From: Anaeramoeba flamelloides | Taxonomy: Eukaryota; Metamonada; Anaeramoebidae | Assembly (NCBI GenBank): GCA_027625915.1 | Contig: JANTQA010000063.1 | Span: 7,087,501 to 7,151,500, forward strand | Length of the DNA stretch: 64,000 nucleotides | Direction of reading: 5' to 3' | Shown here: positions 1-11,942 of the stretch, one piece after another | Layout of the letters: each line of letters opens with the position of its first letter | How positions within the stretch are numbered: the first letter of the stretch is position 1 | Made by a program: the position numbers and the translations under genes | The notes under the pieces: model-generated | Seen by the model: only the letters and a program-made list of their open reading frames with translations | The model's database searches: none | What the model was told of the DNA's origin: nothing

Positions 1-498
1 CGATTTGTGAAAAAAAAAAACTTATTTATTCAATTCAAGAAGATTTATCAAATTAGAACCATTCACTAATTGAAATGTTAAAACTTTTTTATAAATTGCA
101 ATACTCACAAAACAATAAATAAATAATTATCAATACAAATAAATCATGGGTGTGTTAAAAATTTTGGAGAGAGAAAAACAAAAAAAAAAAAAACATGAGT
201 AAATTTGTTTCAATTCTATTAGGAAAATTGATCGATCAAAGGTTAGATGATACCAACTACTTTCATTTGAGTTCTTCTATTTGGAAAAACTCAACTTTAA
301 CATAATATCAATATTTCAAAAATATTTTGGTCCAACAAAACAAATTTGTAATTCAAATAATGAAAAGAAAAAAAAAACTAAAAGATGAAAAAATGATTTT
401 TATATTTTACAAAAATCAAAAAATTCTCAAATTTCAATGAAATTGATTAATTGTGATTGTTTAGGGCGTTTTAATTGTGTGTAAAATTTTTTATTTTA
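1..498 (-). repeat. F family DNA-transposon-like repeat, copy F5, cut by window edge
   Basis: About 480 bp closely match 58015-58506 in the same orientation, including a shared block near 230-262 with GATCGATCAAAGGTTAGATG. Compared with full copies at 60996-61528 and 52263-52779 it is a minus-strand copy lacking its outer end because the window starts inside it. The inner terminal repeat lies near 477-498 (GTGTGTAAAATTTTTTATTT). It holds no convincing ORF. It is probably a non-autonomous element. Confidence 0.7.
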
Positions 499-3400
499 GT
501 TTAATTAATATATCAAATAATTTTTAAATACTCTGGAAATTTCCAACAAGAACTATTGATTCATAAAAAAACTCTAAAATCGTTTTTATATTCGTAAATA
601 AAAATTTTAAGTTTTCTATTTTCCAATTAATATTTTGATTATCTTTTTTGGGGAAATTTTTAAATTTTTTTATATCTTTAATATTCAAGAATTTTTGAAT
701 TCTTTTTTTCATTGGCTCTAGTTTTTATAAATTGAAATGTTTACTTTTTTTTATTTTATTTCAATTTTATAAATTATTCTTGTAGTATTTTGATTAATTT
801 TGAACAATTTTGTGACTTTTTTTATTTATCAAACGTCAAATGTTTTGAAATCTATTTGAGTTCAATTAAAAATGCCTAATCCATAAATTAATTAGGAAAA
901 ATATTGATTTGATCAATTTTAATTTTACTCGTTAGATAATGTTTGTCAATTTAAATTTTGTTTTGTATTTTTTACAAATAATCTTTAACTCATTTAAATT
1001 TTTTATTTTTTTCAATTCAAATTCCTAAATATTTTATTTCTGATGAATTTGTTTCATTTTAAAGTTTTATCAGTATTGGGATTCAATTTAAAATTTTGAA
1101 TCATTTTAATAAATTCTTATTAAATCTTTTTCTATTTTTTGAATAGTTCCCTCCATTATTAAAAGGTATTTTTGAGTATAAAGGAAAAAAATCCGGATTA
1201 TGAAAATCAGTAATTTAAAAATCTTTTTTCAAGCAAGAAAAAAACAATAATTTATGTTACAAAGCAAAAGGTTCAAACATCCAGAGAATTAAAAAAATGG
1301 GGGATAAAAATTGGAACTAATTCATCATTACAAGATTTTCTAATGGGTGGATTTTTCAAACACAATAACATATAAGTAAATTTTTTTCAAAAGAAAAGAT
1401 AGTAAAAAAAAGTAGCTCGTAAATGAAAAATTAAAGATCAATATTCTGTTTTTGTTTTTGGTTGCAGAATAAAATGACATGAATGTATTTAGAAACTATA
1501 GACCTTATAATAAAAAAAAATTCAGAGCAATAACGTATCAAAAATAAATCGAAAAAAATAACCAAACAAAAGTGTGAGAAAATAATATTTTTTATTGTTA
1601 TGATTCAAGATCTAATTTACTTGGAATTTCAAGTGTTTATTATTCCATCCAAGTGACATTTTTTTTCATTCTGATCTTTCAATAAATTTTTTTCTTTATT
1701 TGCTTTTATTTTTTTGCTAATTATTTAAAAAAAAAATTGGAAAACAACATTCCAAATTGTAAGCAAGTGAAAATAAAAAAAAAATGCAAAACTCCGGAGT
1801 TTTTGTTTTTTTACGTATATAGATGCTTTAAAATTAAGTTATCTTTAATATTTGAACAAGATGAACTAAATCTTTTATTGTTTTTTTTTTTTTTCAATTA
1901 AAAACTGACTTATAATTCCAAAAATTAAAGAAGAAAGAGGATCTCATAGATAAATGACTATTCCTTCTTTTTTTATAATAAATTTTGTTTCAATCAAAGG
2001 TAGGTAACATTTTTTCCAAATATCAAATAATTTTAACAATTGGCCTTGAAGAATAAAATAAAAAATAAATAAAATAAAATACATCAAAGAATGGTTGTTG
2101 ATATCCTTCTGGAATAAAACTAATAAATCAATATATTTTCTTAAAAATTGAAAACTCCTAATTCGAGAACTCAAATTGAGAAAAACAAAAATTTTCATTT
2201 TGATCATAATATTGAAGATCAAATAAAATACCAATAGAAATAAATATGATTTCTCTACACTCTTTTTCACTTTTTTAAAAGTAATAGAATAACACATTTT
2301 TACCAAGTTACTATTGATCTTTCAATAAAAAAAAAAAAATTGCAAAAGAATTACATCTCAAAAAACAATTGAAAAAAAAAAAAAAAAAAAATACAAAAAA
2401 AAAGTAGTAAAAATGTTTTCAATTTTGAAAATTTCAGAAATAAATTTTCTATAAGATATCCATTCAACCCCTTTAAACACACACACCATTCTTCCTCTAT
2501 AATTGGGCTACATTGACCGAAAAATAGTAAATTTTTGAAATCAATATTTAAATTTTTATTCCTTAATGTATTTATGGAATGCGTAATGAGATAATATATG
2601 ATTAATTGTAACAAAGCATTTTTTGATATTGATTATTTCAATAAAAAATTCTTGAATTTTATATTTATTTTAGAGTTTTTTCAGTTCTAATTATTAATTT
2701 ACAGCATCTCATTTATCTTTAAAAAAAAAAAAAAAATTGAGAATCAGTTACTAGATTACAAGAGTCTTTTATCCCTTTATAAATTATTTTTAGGAAAAAT
2801 ATTGAGAAAGTATTATTAATGAAAAAAATTTTAAGAATTAATTTAGAAATTATTTCTAAAAAATTACTCCAGAAATATTGGAAATATATTGATTTTTGAA
2901 CTAGCTTTAAAAAAAGAAACTAAATTAACCAGTCGTTGGGTTTTTTATGATGATGATTATTGAGTTAATCTAAAAATAAAAGAATTTCAAAAATATTTAC
3001 TTTTGGAGAGTAATGAATATGAATTATAAAATTCCAAAATACTTTTATTCTATATTTTTAAATAAGGATTTTGAAAAGGAATTTAAAAAAAAATCAAAAA
3101 TGTAAATTTTTTAATTATGATAATTAATAAAAATATGATAATTTATTGTTCACTAATATTTATATAAGATTTTTGTGTTTTGTTTGAACACTATCAAACT
3201 ATTATCATTTTATCTTAATTACAGCATACTTTACTTCTCGTGGAATCAACTATTTGTTTCACAATAAATGGAATAAAATTTTCTTTCAGCTTTATAAACT
3301 AAGATTTATCAATCAATTAGCATTTCAAATTTTTAATACAGAAAATAAACATAAATTAAGAATTAACTTTTTAGAATTGGGACTTCAGAGACTTATTTAA

Positions 3401-3878
3401 ATACTTGAGGTGTGATTTTTTTTGAATTTAGAATGAAAATTTTGATTTATTTATTGTACAATTAGTAGTACTGATAAATTGTAATTTATATTTGGACATT
3501 TTTACTTGATTTTCCTTTTTTGAAATTATTATGATCAGCTTTGAATAAAGTCATTTTATGAAGTTAAGTGCTAAGAAACTCTGTAAAATTAGTTGTTCTT
3601 CAAAATATTCTTTGTCCGTGACGGTTTGATAAGAAATAGTTCTAAGATTTATAAAAAGGGAAATTGAATTAAAAATTTTTTTCAAATCGAATAGAATTTA
3701 TTAGCCATCTAAAACTCAGATCTTAAGATGTCTCTTTTTCTCTAATTAATTGATTTTGGGATTTGATGGTAATTTGAAAATTGTTATGGTTGAATAATCG
3801 ATGAAAAATTGGAAATAAATTTAAATTATTTTTTCATTTTTTTTCAATTTTTCAAATTAAAAATAATTATTATTCTAA
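499..3878. other. Gene-poor AT-rich stretch upstream of RRS1
   Basis: No credible coding sequence. Reading frames here are short, rich in F/I/N/K and have no recognisable motif. A block at about 2790-3420 resembles 55010-55470 (shared GATGATTATTGAGTTAATCT, the surrounding order kept, and a similar ATTACAGCATACTTT-like end), so it is one copy of a diverged dispersed repeat. The rest shows only homopolymer-rich sequence. Confidence 0.6.
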
Positions 3879-6531
3879 ATGGACGTAACTGCTATTCTTA
3901 AACGAGCTAAAAAAAAAAAAAACAGTCATCTCCCAGATAAAGCTGATACTTTAGAGTACGATCTCGGAAGTATGCTTTGTATTGATGGGGATTTTTCTGT
4001 TGAAAAACAAGATGTCCAAGAAGAGTAAGCAACTAGAATTAAATTTTACTCATAAAACCTATCTTAACCTTCTTGCCTTCCTTTCTTACCTCTTCTTTTT
4101 TTTTTTTTTTTTTGAATGTCCCACCTTTACTTCTCCCAAAACAAAATGAAAAAACTTTAGAGATTTGGAAGAAATTATTAAGAAAGCAACTCTTGAGAAT
4201 ACACAATTGCTTCTTAACAAGATTTTTCATCTTGAAACTACCTCAGAAGAAGCTGGAGTATTTGTAAAACTTCCACACCCAACAACAAAACTACCACGAA
4301 CTAAAAAAGTAAGCCTTTTCCAAAATTAAAAAATCCTTGTTGTTATTTTTTTTTCTCTTTTTTTGGAACCCCCTTTTCAAAAAATATGTTTTATTCAACT
4401 TTTAGATCGACTGTTTTTTACAATTTCGTTGTCTCGATCACTACATTAATTTTTATTGAAAAATCTTGTTGAATATATTTTGATAAAAAATTACGTAATC
4501 TCTTTTCAAAAATCCAAAAACACTTTTTTTATGATTACAATCATTTTAAATTGAGAAAAGTGTTTCTGATTTTAACAATCATAGACATTTGCTACTGTCC
4601 TAAATAAGTGTGTAATATAAGTTTTATAAAGTGTTAACTAAACTGCTTCAAACAAGTGGAGTTAATCATTTGGAGTACCCACTTATGATACTTTTTGTCA
4701 GCACTTTTTAAAAACAAACAATTTCCTCATGAATAATTAAAAAACTGAAGAAATTTCAAAGTTACAATTTTCCAATTTGATTTTATAATATTTTCGGATG
4801 AGGTGGTGAAAACATTAACACTTCTTTTTCTTTTTTGATTTTACAACGATCTTGATACAAAAGATCCATTTAACTTCGCTCTTTGTAATTTCAAAACTCC
4901 TTAACAAGTGTTTGTATAGATTCATTTTCTCTTTTGTTTTTTCAAGCAGGAAATTTAGCTTTACAACAAAAAATGAAGAAACAAAGAGAAAAAGATCAAT
5001 TGAATTTTTTTTTTACCATTGAACCCAAAAATATCAACCTCCTCTTCAAAAATAAGACAAGATCTTATTATCTGGCTAATATTCAAATGATTCTTTCAAA
5101 CTTTTTTAGTGGTTAGTAAATACTGAAATTTTAGATCAAAATTAAATATGAATAATTAAAGGTATTTTAAACAAATGATAAAATCCCAATATTTTAAAAA
5201 TTCTCAATAAAACAGTTGATAAAAGTTAAAAACAATTTGATGTTTACTTTATAAAACAATTTTACACCATATTTTGAAAATATTTCTCACAAAGTAGTTT
5301 GTTTTTCTACTATCTATTAAAATTCTTCTCAAAAACTTTAAGGTTTTACTAAAATTATTCTTAGAAAATTTAATTATATTACACCCATTTAAAAAAAAGT
5401 TGGAAAAAAAAAAAAAAAAAAAATTTGTTTTAATAAACTCCTGAAAATAACTCTTTTTCGGTTTGCCGCCTGTTGATTCGATTTCTTTGAAAACTTTTCT
5501 GTCCCTCTTTATTGAAATGGCTTTACCAAATTATTATAAAGTATTTTCATAATAAAACTTTGTTGAAAAAGAAATAAATTTATTCAATTTTAATATTTTA
5601 GTGGAATATTATTATTGAATTTAAGAAAGTTCTAATCGGTTTTGGATTGGCAGTTATCAAATAAATAAAGTTAAGTCAAGTGGGGTTTAAAATTTATTGG
5701 GATTTTAAAAGAAAGTCTGGACTGACTTTCAAAAACATTTTTTTTTATTTTTTTTTTTTTTTTTTATTGTTTCAGAGAGAGTTTTTGATTCCTCTTATTT
5801 GCCGTTAGGTTTTTTTTAATATGAGAAATAACAAGAAAATTTCTTCAATTTTCTTTTTATTTCTCATATTAAAAAAAACCTGGGCACTTGACGGCACTCT
5901 ATAGTACTTCCCTAATTCCTAAATTTAATTTTTTTTTTTAGATTTCCATATTTTTTTATTATCCACTAATGACTAATAAAGAGATATAGAGTCTTTTTTG
6001 TTATAATATTAATAATATTATTATTATTTAATCTATAAGATATATTATTTTTTTTTTTAATTCAGATATCCAGATTTTATAATTATTTTCAACGAATGGG
6101 CAGTCGTTAGGTTTTCCAGGATTCAAAAGAATTGCGTAAAATTTTTGATTTTACTCAATTCTTTTGAATTCTGGAAAAGCTAGGCACTTGACGACACGAT
6201 CACAGAGAAAATGATATAAATCTTCAATGATATCTAAATTAAAACATTTTTTTTTAATATTACTTTTTATAATTTTCTTTTATAATCTAATAAAAATTGA
6301 AAAGCTGTAAAAAATGTAACAACAATCAACACTATATTTGACTTCATAAAAAATTGAATAGAGTTAAATTAAAAGAAAATTAAAAAAAAAAAATGTTTCA
6401 AAAATTGACTTATTTTTGTTTTTATATCATCATTAATACTTTAAGGAAAAATGATTGACAATCGTTTCAAAAATTTAATAAATTCAATTAATTTTACAAC
6501 TAAAAAACCAAACAAAATCAAATACAATTCT

Positions 6532-6562
<31 letters not shown>

Positions 6563-7686
6563 GGTTGAAAAAAAAAAAATAAAATAAAAGTTTTCAAAGT
6601 TAATACTGTTTTATGTTAGAAAATTTTGAAAATTCATAGTTTTCAATTTCCAGTAAAGAAAAATTGTATTAAAGTAAATTATTGGTTATCAATTTGCTTT
6701 TCTGAAATTAAAAAAAAAAGATATTTCTTGAAAAATTATAAAATCAAAGAAAAATAAAATAAACATGTATAAATATTTAATTGTTTTCTATTTAAAATCA
6801 TAATAGAAATTCTTTTTTTAATTATCTGGATCAAATCGCTTAGATAAACGTCAAAGTTTTATTATTTTTGAATATGAAAGAATGAAATACTCTCTTTTAT
6901 ATTATTGAAAAAAAACTTTAAATGAATATTTATTTACTAAAAAATAATAATAATTTTTTTTTTTTTTTTCTAAACTTTCTTCTAATAAAAAAGGTACCAC
7001 AACCTAAAAAAGAAACAAGGTGGGAAAAATTTGCCAAAGAAAGAGGCATTAGAAATAAAAAAAAATCCCGCTTAGTATATGATGAAGAACATGGAGATTG
7101 GAGACCAAGATACGGATCACATAAAGCAAATAATGAAATAAATCAATGGATCATTGAAAAAAAGGATCATGAGGATTTGAAGGGCTATGAAGATCCATTT
7201 ATCAAAATGAAAAATGATAAAAAAAAAAGAGTTATTCAACAAAGAGCTAATCAAATTCAAAATACAATTAGAAATGAAGGTGGCAAAATCACAAAGTCAA
7301 TGAACAAAAACATCCAAGGCATTTTAAATTCGGGGCATAATAAAAAAAAATCTAAAAAGCAAATTGATCAAATTCTCCAAATGACTCAACGATCAACTGC
7401 GTCTCTTGGTAAATTTGATAAAAAATTATCTGGTGAACCTATTTTTAAGTCAAGACAAAGACGAAAATTCCAGCCTAATATTCAAGAGGATGCTGGCATA
7501 GAAAGGAAAAGAGATTTAAATATTTTAGATAATGTTTTAACAAAAGACACATCAGACTTGAATTTAAATAAAGCTGTTAATCGTTATTTATCAATGGGCA
7601 GGGGATCAAAGAAATTCAGAAAAAATAATGCTAGACAAGGAAGAAAAGGTGGAAGAGGAAGAGGAAGAGGAAGAGGAAGAAAATAA
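3879..7686 (+). CDS. RRS1: Ribosome biogenesis regulatory protein RRS1 homologue (3 exons)
   Basis: RRS1 is a nucleolar factor that in yeast works with Rpf2 to bring the 5S RNP (5S rRNA, uL18, uL5) into pre-60S particles. Exons are 3879-4024, 4161-4308 and 6994-7686, giving 328 residues. The joins keep frame (phase 2, then phase 0), with GTAAGC donors and TTTTAG and AAAAAG acceptors. Exon 1 carries the family pattern LEYDLGSMLCID and exon 2 gives ENTQLLLNKIF. Exon 3 opens with VPQPKKETRWEKFAKERGI and continues RLVYDEEHGDWRPRYG, the RRS1 signature. Next come a STASLGKFDKKL block and RKFQPN, then a C-terminal Arg/Gly tail (GGRGRGRGRGRK) that probably drives nucleolar retention. Length lies between yeast (about 200) and human (about 365). 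Intron 1 is 136 nt, but intron 2 is 2685 nt and holds two long hairpins. An open frame begins earlier (6922) but is intronic poly-T and acceptor sequence. Confidence 0.93.
5801..5895 (+). repeat. GTTAGG-type foldback hairpin, copy 1
   Basis: Starts GCCGTTAGG and ends GGCACTTGACGGC, so the outer five bases are inverted repeats (GCCGT/ACGGC). Inside is a stem of about 35 bp with one mismatch and a loop of about 5 nt. The right arm carries eight extra bases (GGCACTTG) between the outer and inner stems, giving an asymmetric bulge. It lies inside RRS1 intron 2. Confidence 0.75.
6103..6195 (+). repeat. GTTAGG-type foldback hairpin, copy 2
   Basis: Starts GTCGTTAGG and ends GGCACTTGACGAC (outer GTCGT/ACGAC inverted). 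The inner stem is about 30 bp with two mismatches (TTTTCCAG side against CTGGAAAA side). The same 8-nt GGCACTTG bulge sits on the right arm only. Its stem sequence differs from copy 1 although its ends are conserved. It lies about 200 bp from copy 1 in the same intron. Confidence 0.75.
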
Positions 7687-10044
7687 TAATAAAGTTTATT
7701 TAGAATTTTTTATTTTTTTATTATTTGTAAAAAATTTGAGCAAATAAATGCAAATTTATAATATCAAATAAATTACTAATAATAGTCACACCCTTAAACA
7801 AATATTTATATCAATATATAATATATTTATCTTGATAGATTTTGATAGAGGTTTAGTCAAGATATGTGTATGTTATTCATATGTTGAAATATCTTTATAA
7901 AGTGATTAAATTTAATTAAACAAAGCAATTAAATTATTTTTCTCTTTTTATGATTTTTGTTTTTTTTTATTTATTTTTTTTTTTCGATTTCATTTTATAT
8001 TTAAGTTTTTTTTTTTTTGAAAAATAAACTCAAAAAATGATAAAAAAAACCAATTTTTCAGACATATTTATATGAGTAATTTCTTGAAAAAAAGATCTTT
8101 ATTTAAAAAATACTCTATTGTTTAGAGTATTATTTAATATTTCAAATTTGCATTTTGTTTTTTCATAAAAGTTGTTGAGTTGTTTGAAAAAGAGATCAAA
8201 TATTAAAAAAAGGAAGAGACAGAGGAATAGAAGTAGTCTAATTTTTCTCTGGATAAAATATAATCAATTATTATTTTTACAAAAAAATTCGTATTTTAAA
8301 CCTATTGAAGAACGTGTGTGTAATTTATTTTGAGACCTTAAAAGGGATGAAGAAATAACTTTTTAAAAAATGTTGTATTCAAGAAAAAAAATGTTTTTTT
8401 GGTTTACATAATTACATATAAAACTTTTATTTCGAATTTTTAAAATTAGTCTAACTTTAATGATTTGAAAAAAAGAATGAAAAAACCTATTTGTATAATT
8501 TAATTTTTTTTTTAATAATGAATTGTTTTTTCCTAAAAGATCCTCACATTTCAACAGAAAGAAACTCATGCAATTTAACTTATTGTTTTAAAAATGAGAA
8601 ATATCTTTTTCTTGATATTTAAAACACCATATCAAAAAAAAATTTATTTCTTGATTTCTCAAACTTATTCATAAAATAACAGTTATGTAAATTATATATA
8701 AATATTAGGTGTATCCAAAAAGACGCCACATTTTTTTACATTTCATATAAAATAATCTTAGTTAGTCTGGTTATTTGTTAATTAAAAATAACAAATTAAA
8801 TTAAATATTAATACTGATTGAATCAATGACTATGATATTTATTTACAAATATGTTTATTGAAATATTTCCAAAAAAAGGTAAAAAAAATAACACTTTTTT
8901 TGGTGAAAACAATCTATAACCTAATTTCAATCAAAAACTGGAAATATAGTAAAAGTCTAAACTTTATTTTTTAAACAATCAAATTTAGTTATAATTTATT
9001 TCATTTGATTGGGACTTTTGACGAGATAAAAAAAGTTATAAAAACAATTTTTTAGATCATGTAGAAAATGATAAATAGTAATTTTCACTCCTAAAAAATA
9101 TTCGATAAAAACAAAATCTGAAATTTTAAAATATTTTATATAATAATAAAATTGATAAAAACTGAATTATTACCAATAATCAATAAATTGTTATTAATGA
9201 TTTTCTATTTTTAAATAGTTTTATGTTGATTATGTTGAATAAAGATATTTGCGATAAATTTTTCCCTCTTTTTTCGATTTGCATATATATCTTTGGTAAA
9301 AATAAATGAACCTTAAATAAAGAGAGAATAAGTAATTGTTTTGAAAATTGTTATATTTTATTGAAAAAAATCTCAAATAACCCTTTTTCATTAAAAAATC
9401 GAAAAAAAAAGATGTGTAGTAATCGTTTCAAAAACTGTGGAACCTATTTTGTATTTAGGTTGAATATATGAAATAACAAACTTTTCTAGGTTTCGAATAA
9501 TTAAAAGGTAATTTCCTAATTTGACTCAATAATTCGTTGTTCTTGAATATAAAAGAATAAAAATAATTTTGCAATTTATAATTTAATGAGTCATATTATT
9601 TTGTGGAGAGTAATTACGAAAATTTGCAAATAAAAGGCTGGAAAGAAACACAAAACATCAAGAGGTTAATTAAATGGTTAAAACATAGATATTTTATCAT
9701 TGTTCTATATCATGAAATTTCAAAACAATATTAAACCCTTTTTCAAATAAAAGATTATCAGAAAATTTCAAGAATTATTCATAATTGAATCAAATTAATT
9801 TTAGTATCATTCTAAAATCTAAGAAACGCCTAAAAACATAAAAAAACACTCAAATGAATATACAAAAAATCCTTAAAACAAAAGAATTATAATTAAAATT
9901 AAATATTTTAAAAATTGGTATGCTCTTTTATTTGAAATGAGAAATCTCGTTTTGCAAATTGTAAAGAAAAGAATTATAAAATCAATAGCAACCTTTGAAC
10001 TAGGTGAATTGGGAAAAAGTTATCTAAATTTTATTGAAAGTTCT
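7687..10044. other. Intergenic region with one T-family repeat
   Basis: Between RRS1 and the small minus-strand ORF. 8706 to about 9280 is a copy of the T repeat family listed separately. The remainder is AT-rich with poly-T and poly-A runs and no supportable gene. Confidence 0.6.
8706..9280 (+). repeat. T family repeat, uninterrupted copy T2
   Basis: Follows copy T1 (29673-30850) from its left end (CATTTTTTTACATTTCATA, then AAAATAATCTTA) through to TTAATGATTTT followed by an AAAT-rich right end. It lacks the block 30096-30694 present in T1. At about 575 bp it equals T1 minus that insert. The terminal repeats are more decayed than in T1 and the exact right end is uncertain. Confidence 0.6.
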
Positions 10045-10309
10045 TTAAAAGCCAAACGTTTTGTTCTTTAAAGTCTCATTTTCAATATAAAGCCACAATT
10101 CATCTGGATCTAATGATGGAATTGTTTTTTTCTTTATTTTCTTTTTTTCTTTGTTCCAAACATCAATCCAATAAAGGTCTTTCTTAATTCCCGTATCTAA
10201 CTCATCGTAATTTAAATTTAAACTGTTTCCATTTTTATACTGACAAATAATTTCCCAATTGGTTTTTTCTTATCTTTTGTTTTTCATTGTTTAACTGTTC
10301 AATATTCAT
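10045..10309 (-). CDS. Small hypothetical protein with a frame break
   Basis: Not recognised. Reading the minus strand, ATG at 10309 opens MNIEQLNNEKQKIRKN and soon hits a stop in that frame. A second frame continues TNWEIICQYKNGNSLNLN, then YDELDTGIKKDLYWIDVW, then IPSLDPDELWLYIENETL, ending KTFGF with TAA at 10045-10047. This composition (W, D, P, C, Y, G) is unlike the surrounding F/I/K noise and looks coding. The frames meet at an AAGAAAAAACC run, so a one-base homopolymer error would give an 87-residue protein. Alternatively the second part is an exon preceded by the AG at that point and the first exon lies elsewhere, or the gene is decaying. It sits between RRS1 and CK2 beta and has no visible partner. 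Confidence 0.4.
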
Positions 10310-11472
10310 AAATAAAAAAAAAACAAAAAATGAAAAAATGAATAATTAAAATGTAAATCACCAATAAGTAATTATCTTATTAACAATCAAATTCAAAAGT
10401 ATTGTTGATTTGAGAGGTGTGTCTTTTGTTTGGAAAAAGAGTTTATATACTATATTTTTTGATTTATATTAAGATTCCTAACATTTGGAAGAACGTTTAA
10501 GATTCTGAAAACAATCAAAAAATTACTTTTTTCCTTCTAAAATAAGTTAATTAACCATTTTGGAAAAAAAGTAAAACACGGTTTTTAATTGGGAACATTA
10601 ATACTGGAAATGAAAAGTAAAATCAATAAAAAGAAGAAACCAAATAACTTCAAATAATAATCTATTATATTATTTTCAATCAAGCCAACAAATGCAATTT
10701 AAATCTAATTTCTAAACAAAATTATTTGTGTGATTTGGGAGATCGCAAAAATAATCAATTTTTTGAAAAAATTTTTAATAATTGATTAATCAAAAGAAAA
10801 ACCCATACTAAAAGAAAGTATTAAAAAAACTGTTATCGTGGCGAATACTTCATTTTGTTTTTATTTATTTATTTTTTCTTTTTTTCATTGATCTTTACTT
10901 TTCATTTTCAGTAAGGTTCCCAATTAAAAATCCTGTTTCACTTTTTTTCCACAACAGTAAGATAAATTTGATTGAGTTGTTATATTTCAATTCAATTATT
11001 TGTCTAGAATCTTCCAAAGGGAAAGTGCCAATTTTTATATAAAACAAAACTCATTTTTTTTCATTTGAAATTTTAAATTCTTTAAAATCAGAATAAGAAA
11101 GCTGATATTGAAAAAGACTAAAAAATATATCAAAATAACCTTTTTGGTTCATATATCGTTATCCATATTGTCTTGCGATTGATGCGAATAATCAGTTATT
11201 AGAGGAATTTAATTAAATAATAACATTATCATTATTATAAAAATAAAACTTAATAATTTCTAAAATTCGAATAAAAATGAAAATATATGATGTTTTTGAT
11301 TTTCTTTTTGTGTTTGTTTTTTTTTTTTCTAAATATGAATTCAGAAATAGAAAAAAAATAAAAAGAATTAATATTTGTTAATAAATTTAGATTAATTGTT
11401 AAAAAAAAATAAAATTAATTTAAATAAATAAATAAAAAAAAACAAAGGCTTTGAGTTTTATTTTTTAAATCT
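10310..11472. other. Intergenic region holding a foldback element
   Basis: Contains the inverted repeat 10561-10950 and otherwise poly-A/T sequence. No gene is supported. Confidence 0.6.
10561..10950. repeat. Foldback (terminal inverted repeat) element, ~390 bp
   Basis: Left arm from 10561 starts TGGAAAAAAAGTAAAACA and continues TTTTTAATTGGGAAC, then AAATGAAAAGTAAA. The right arm, ending about 10950, is its reverse complement (GTTCCCAATTAAAAA, then ACTTTTTTTCCA). Arms are about 75 bp with scattered mismatches around about 230 bp of unrelated sequence. There is no ORF, so it is MITE-like. I found no second full copy in the window. Confidence 0.6.
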
Positions 11473-11899
11473 TTATTTTTCTTCTGTATTTAATTCTTCT
11501 TCATTTTCTTCCTTTTTTTGATTGTTTACTAATTCTTCTTCTTCTTCTTTCTTAATTTCATTTTCCATTTTAGTTTTATTAATTTTAGGATCAATAATTT
11601 CTGGTTTATATTCTTGAGGTGGTTTCATTGGTCTCAATTTTTTCCTAGTATTGAGCAACAAATGAGGAAAGGTTGTACCAAAATAAGCTCCGTCGATCTT
11701 TCTATATCTTAACTTGGGCAAATATAAATCTCTGCATTTTGGGCAATATATTTTAAGTGTGTCCTTTATTATTAATTTAATTTATTTCGGAATGAGTTGA
11801 TTAGTAATAATTAAAAATAAGATCAAATATTTATAATGAAAAAAAAATAGGTATAAATAAGGAATGAAAAAAAAAAGAAAAACGATTTGGAGAAAATTA

Positions 11900-11942
<43 letters not shown>

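Larger units (their letters stand above)
4309..6993 (+). other. 2685-nt intron 2 of RRS1
   Basis: Donor GTAAGC and acceptor TAATAAAAAAG after a long pyrimidine tract. It contains two foldback hairpins (5801-5895 and 6103-6195), an (AT)n run at 6537-6562 and many poly-T tracts. A 60-codon open frame at 4934-5116 has no match to RRS1 and is not needed to join exons 2 and 3. Confidence 0.85.

Noticed and set aside
6922-6993. Upstream ATG in frame with RRS1 exon 3
   Set aside because: The 24 extra codons are the intron's poly-T tract and acceptor; exons 1 and 2 supply the true N-terminus.
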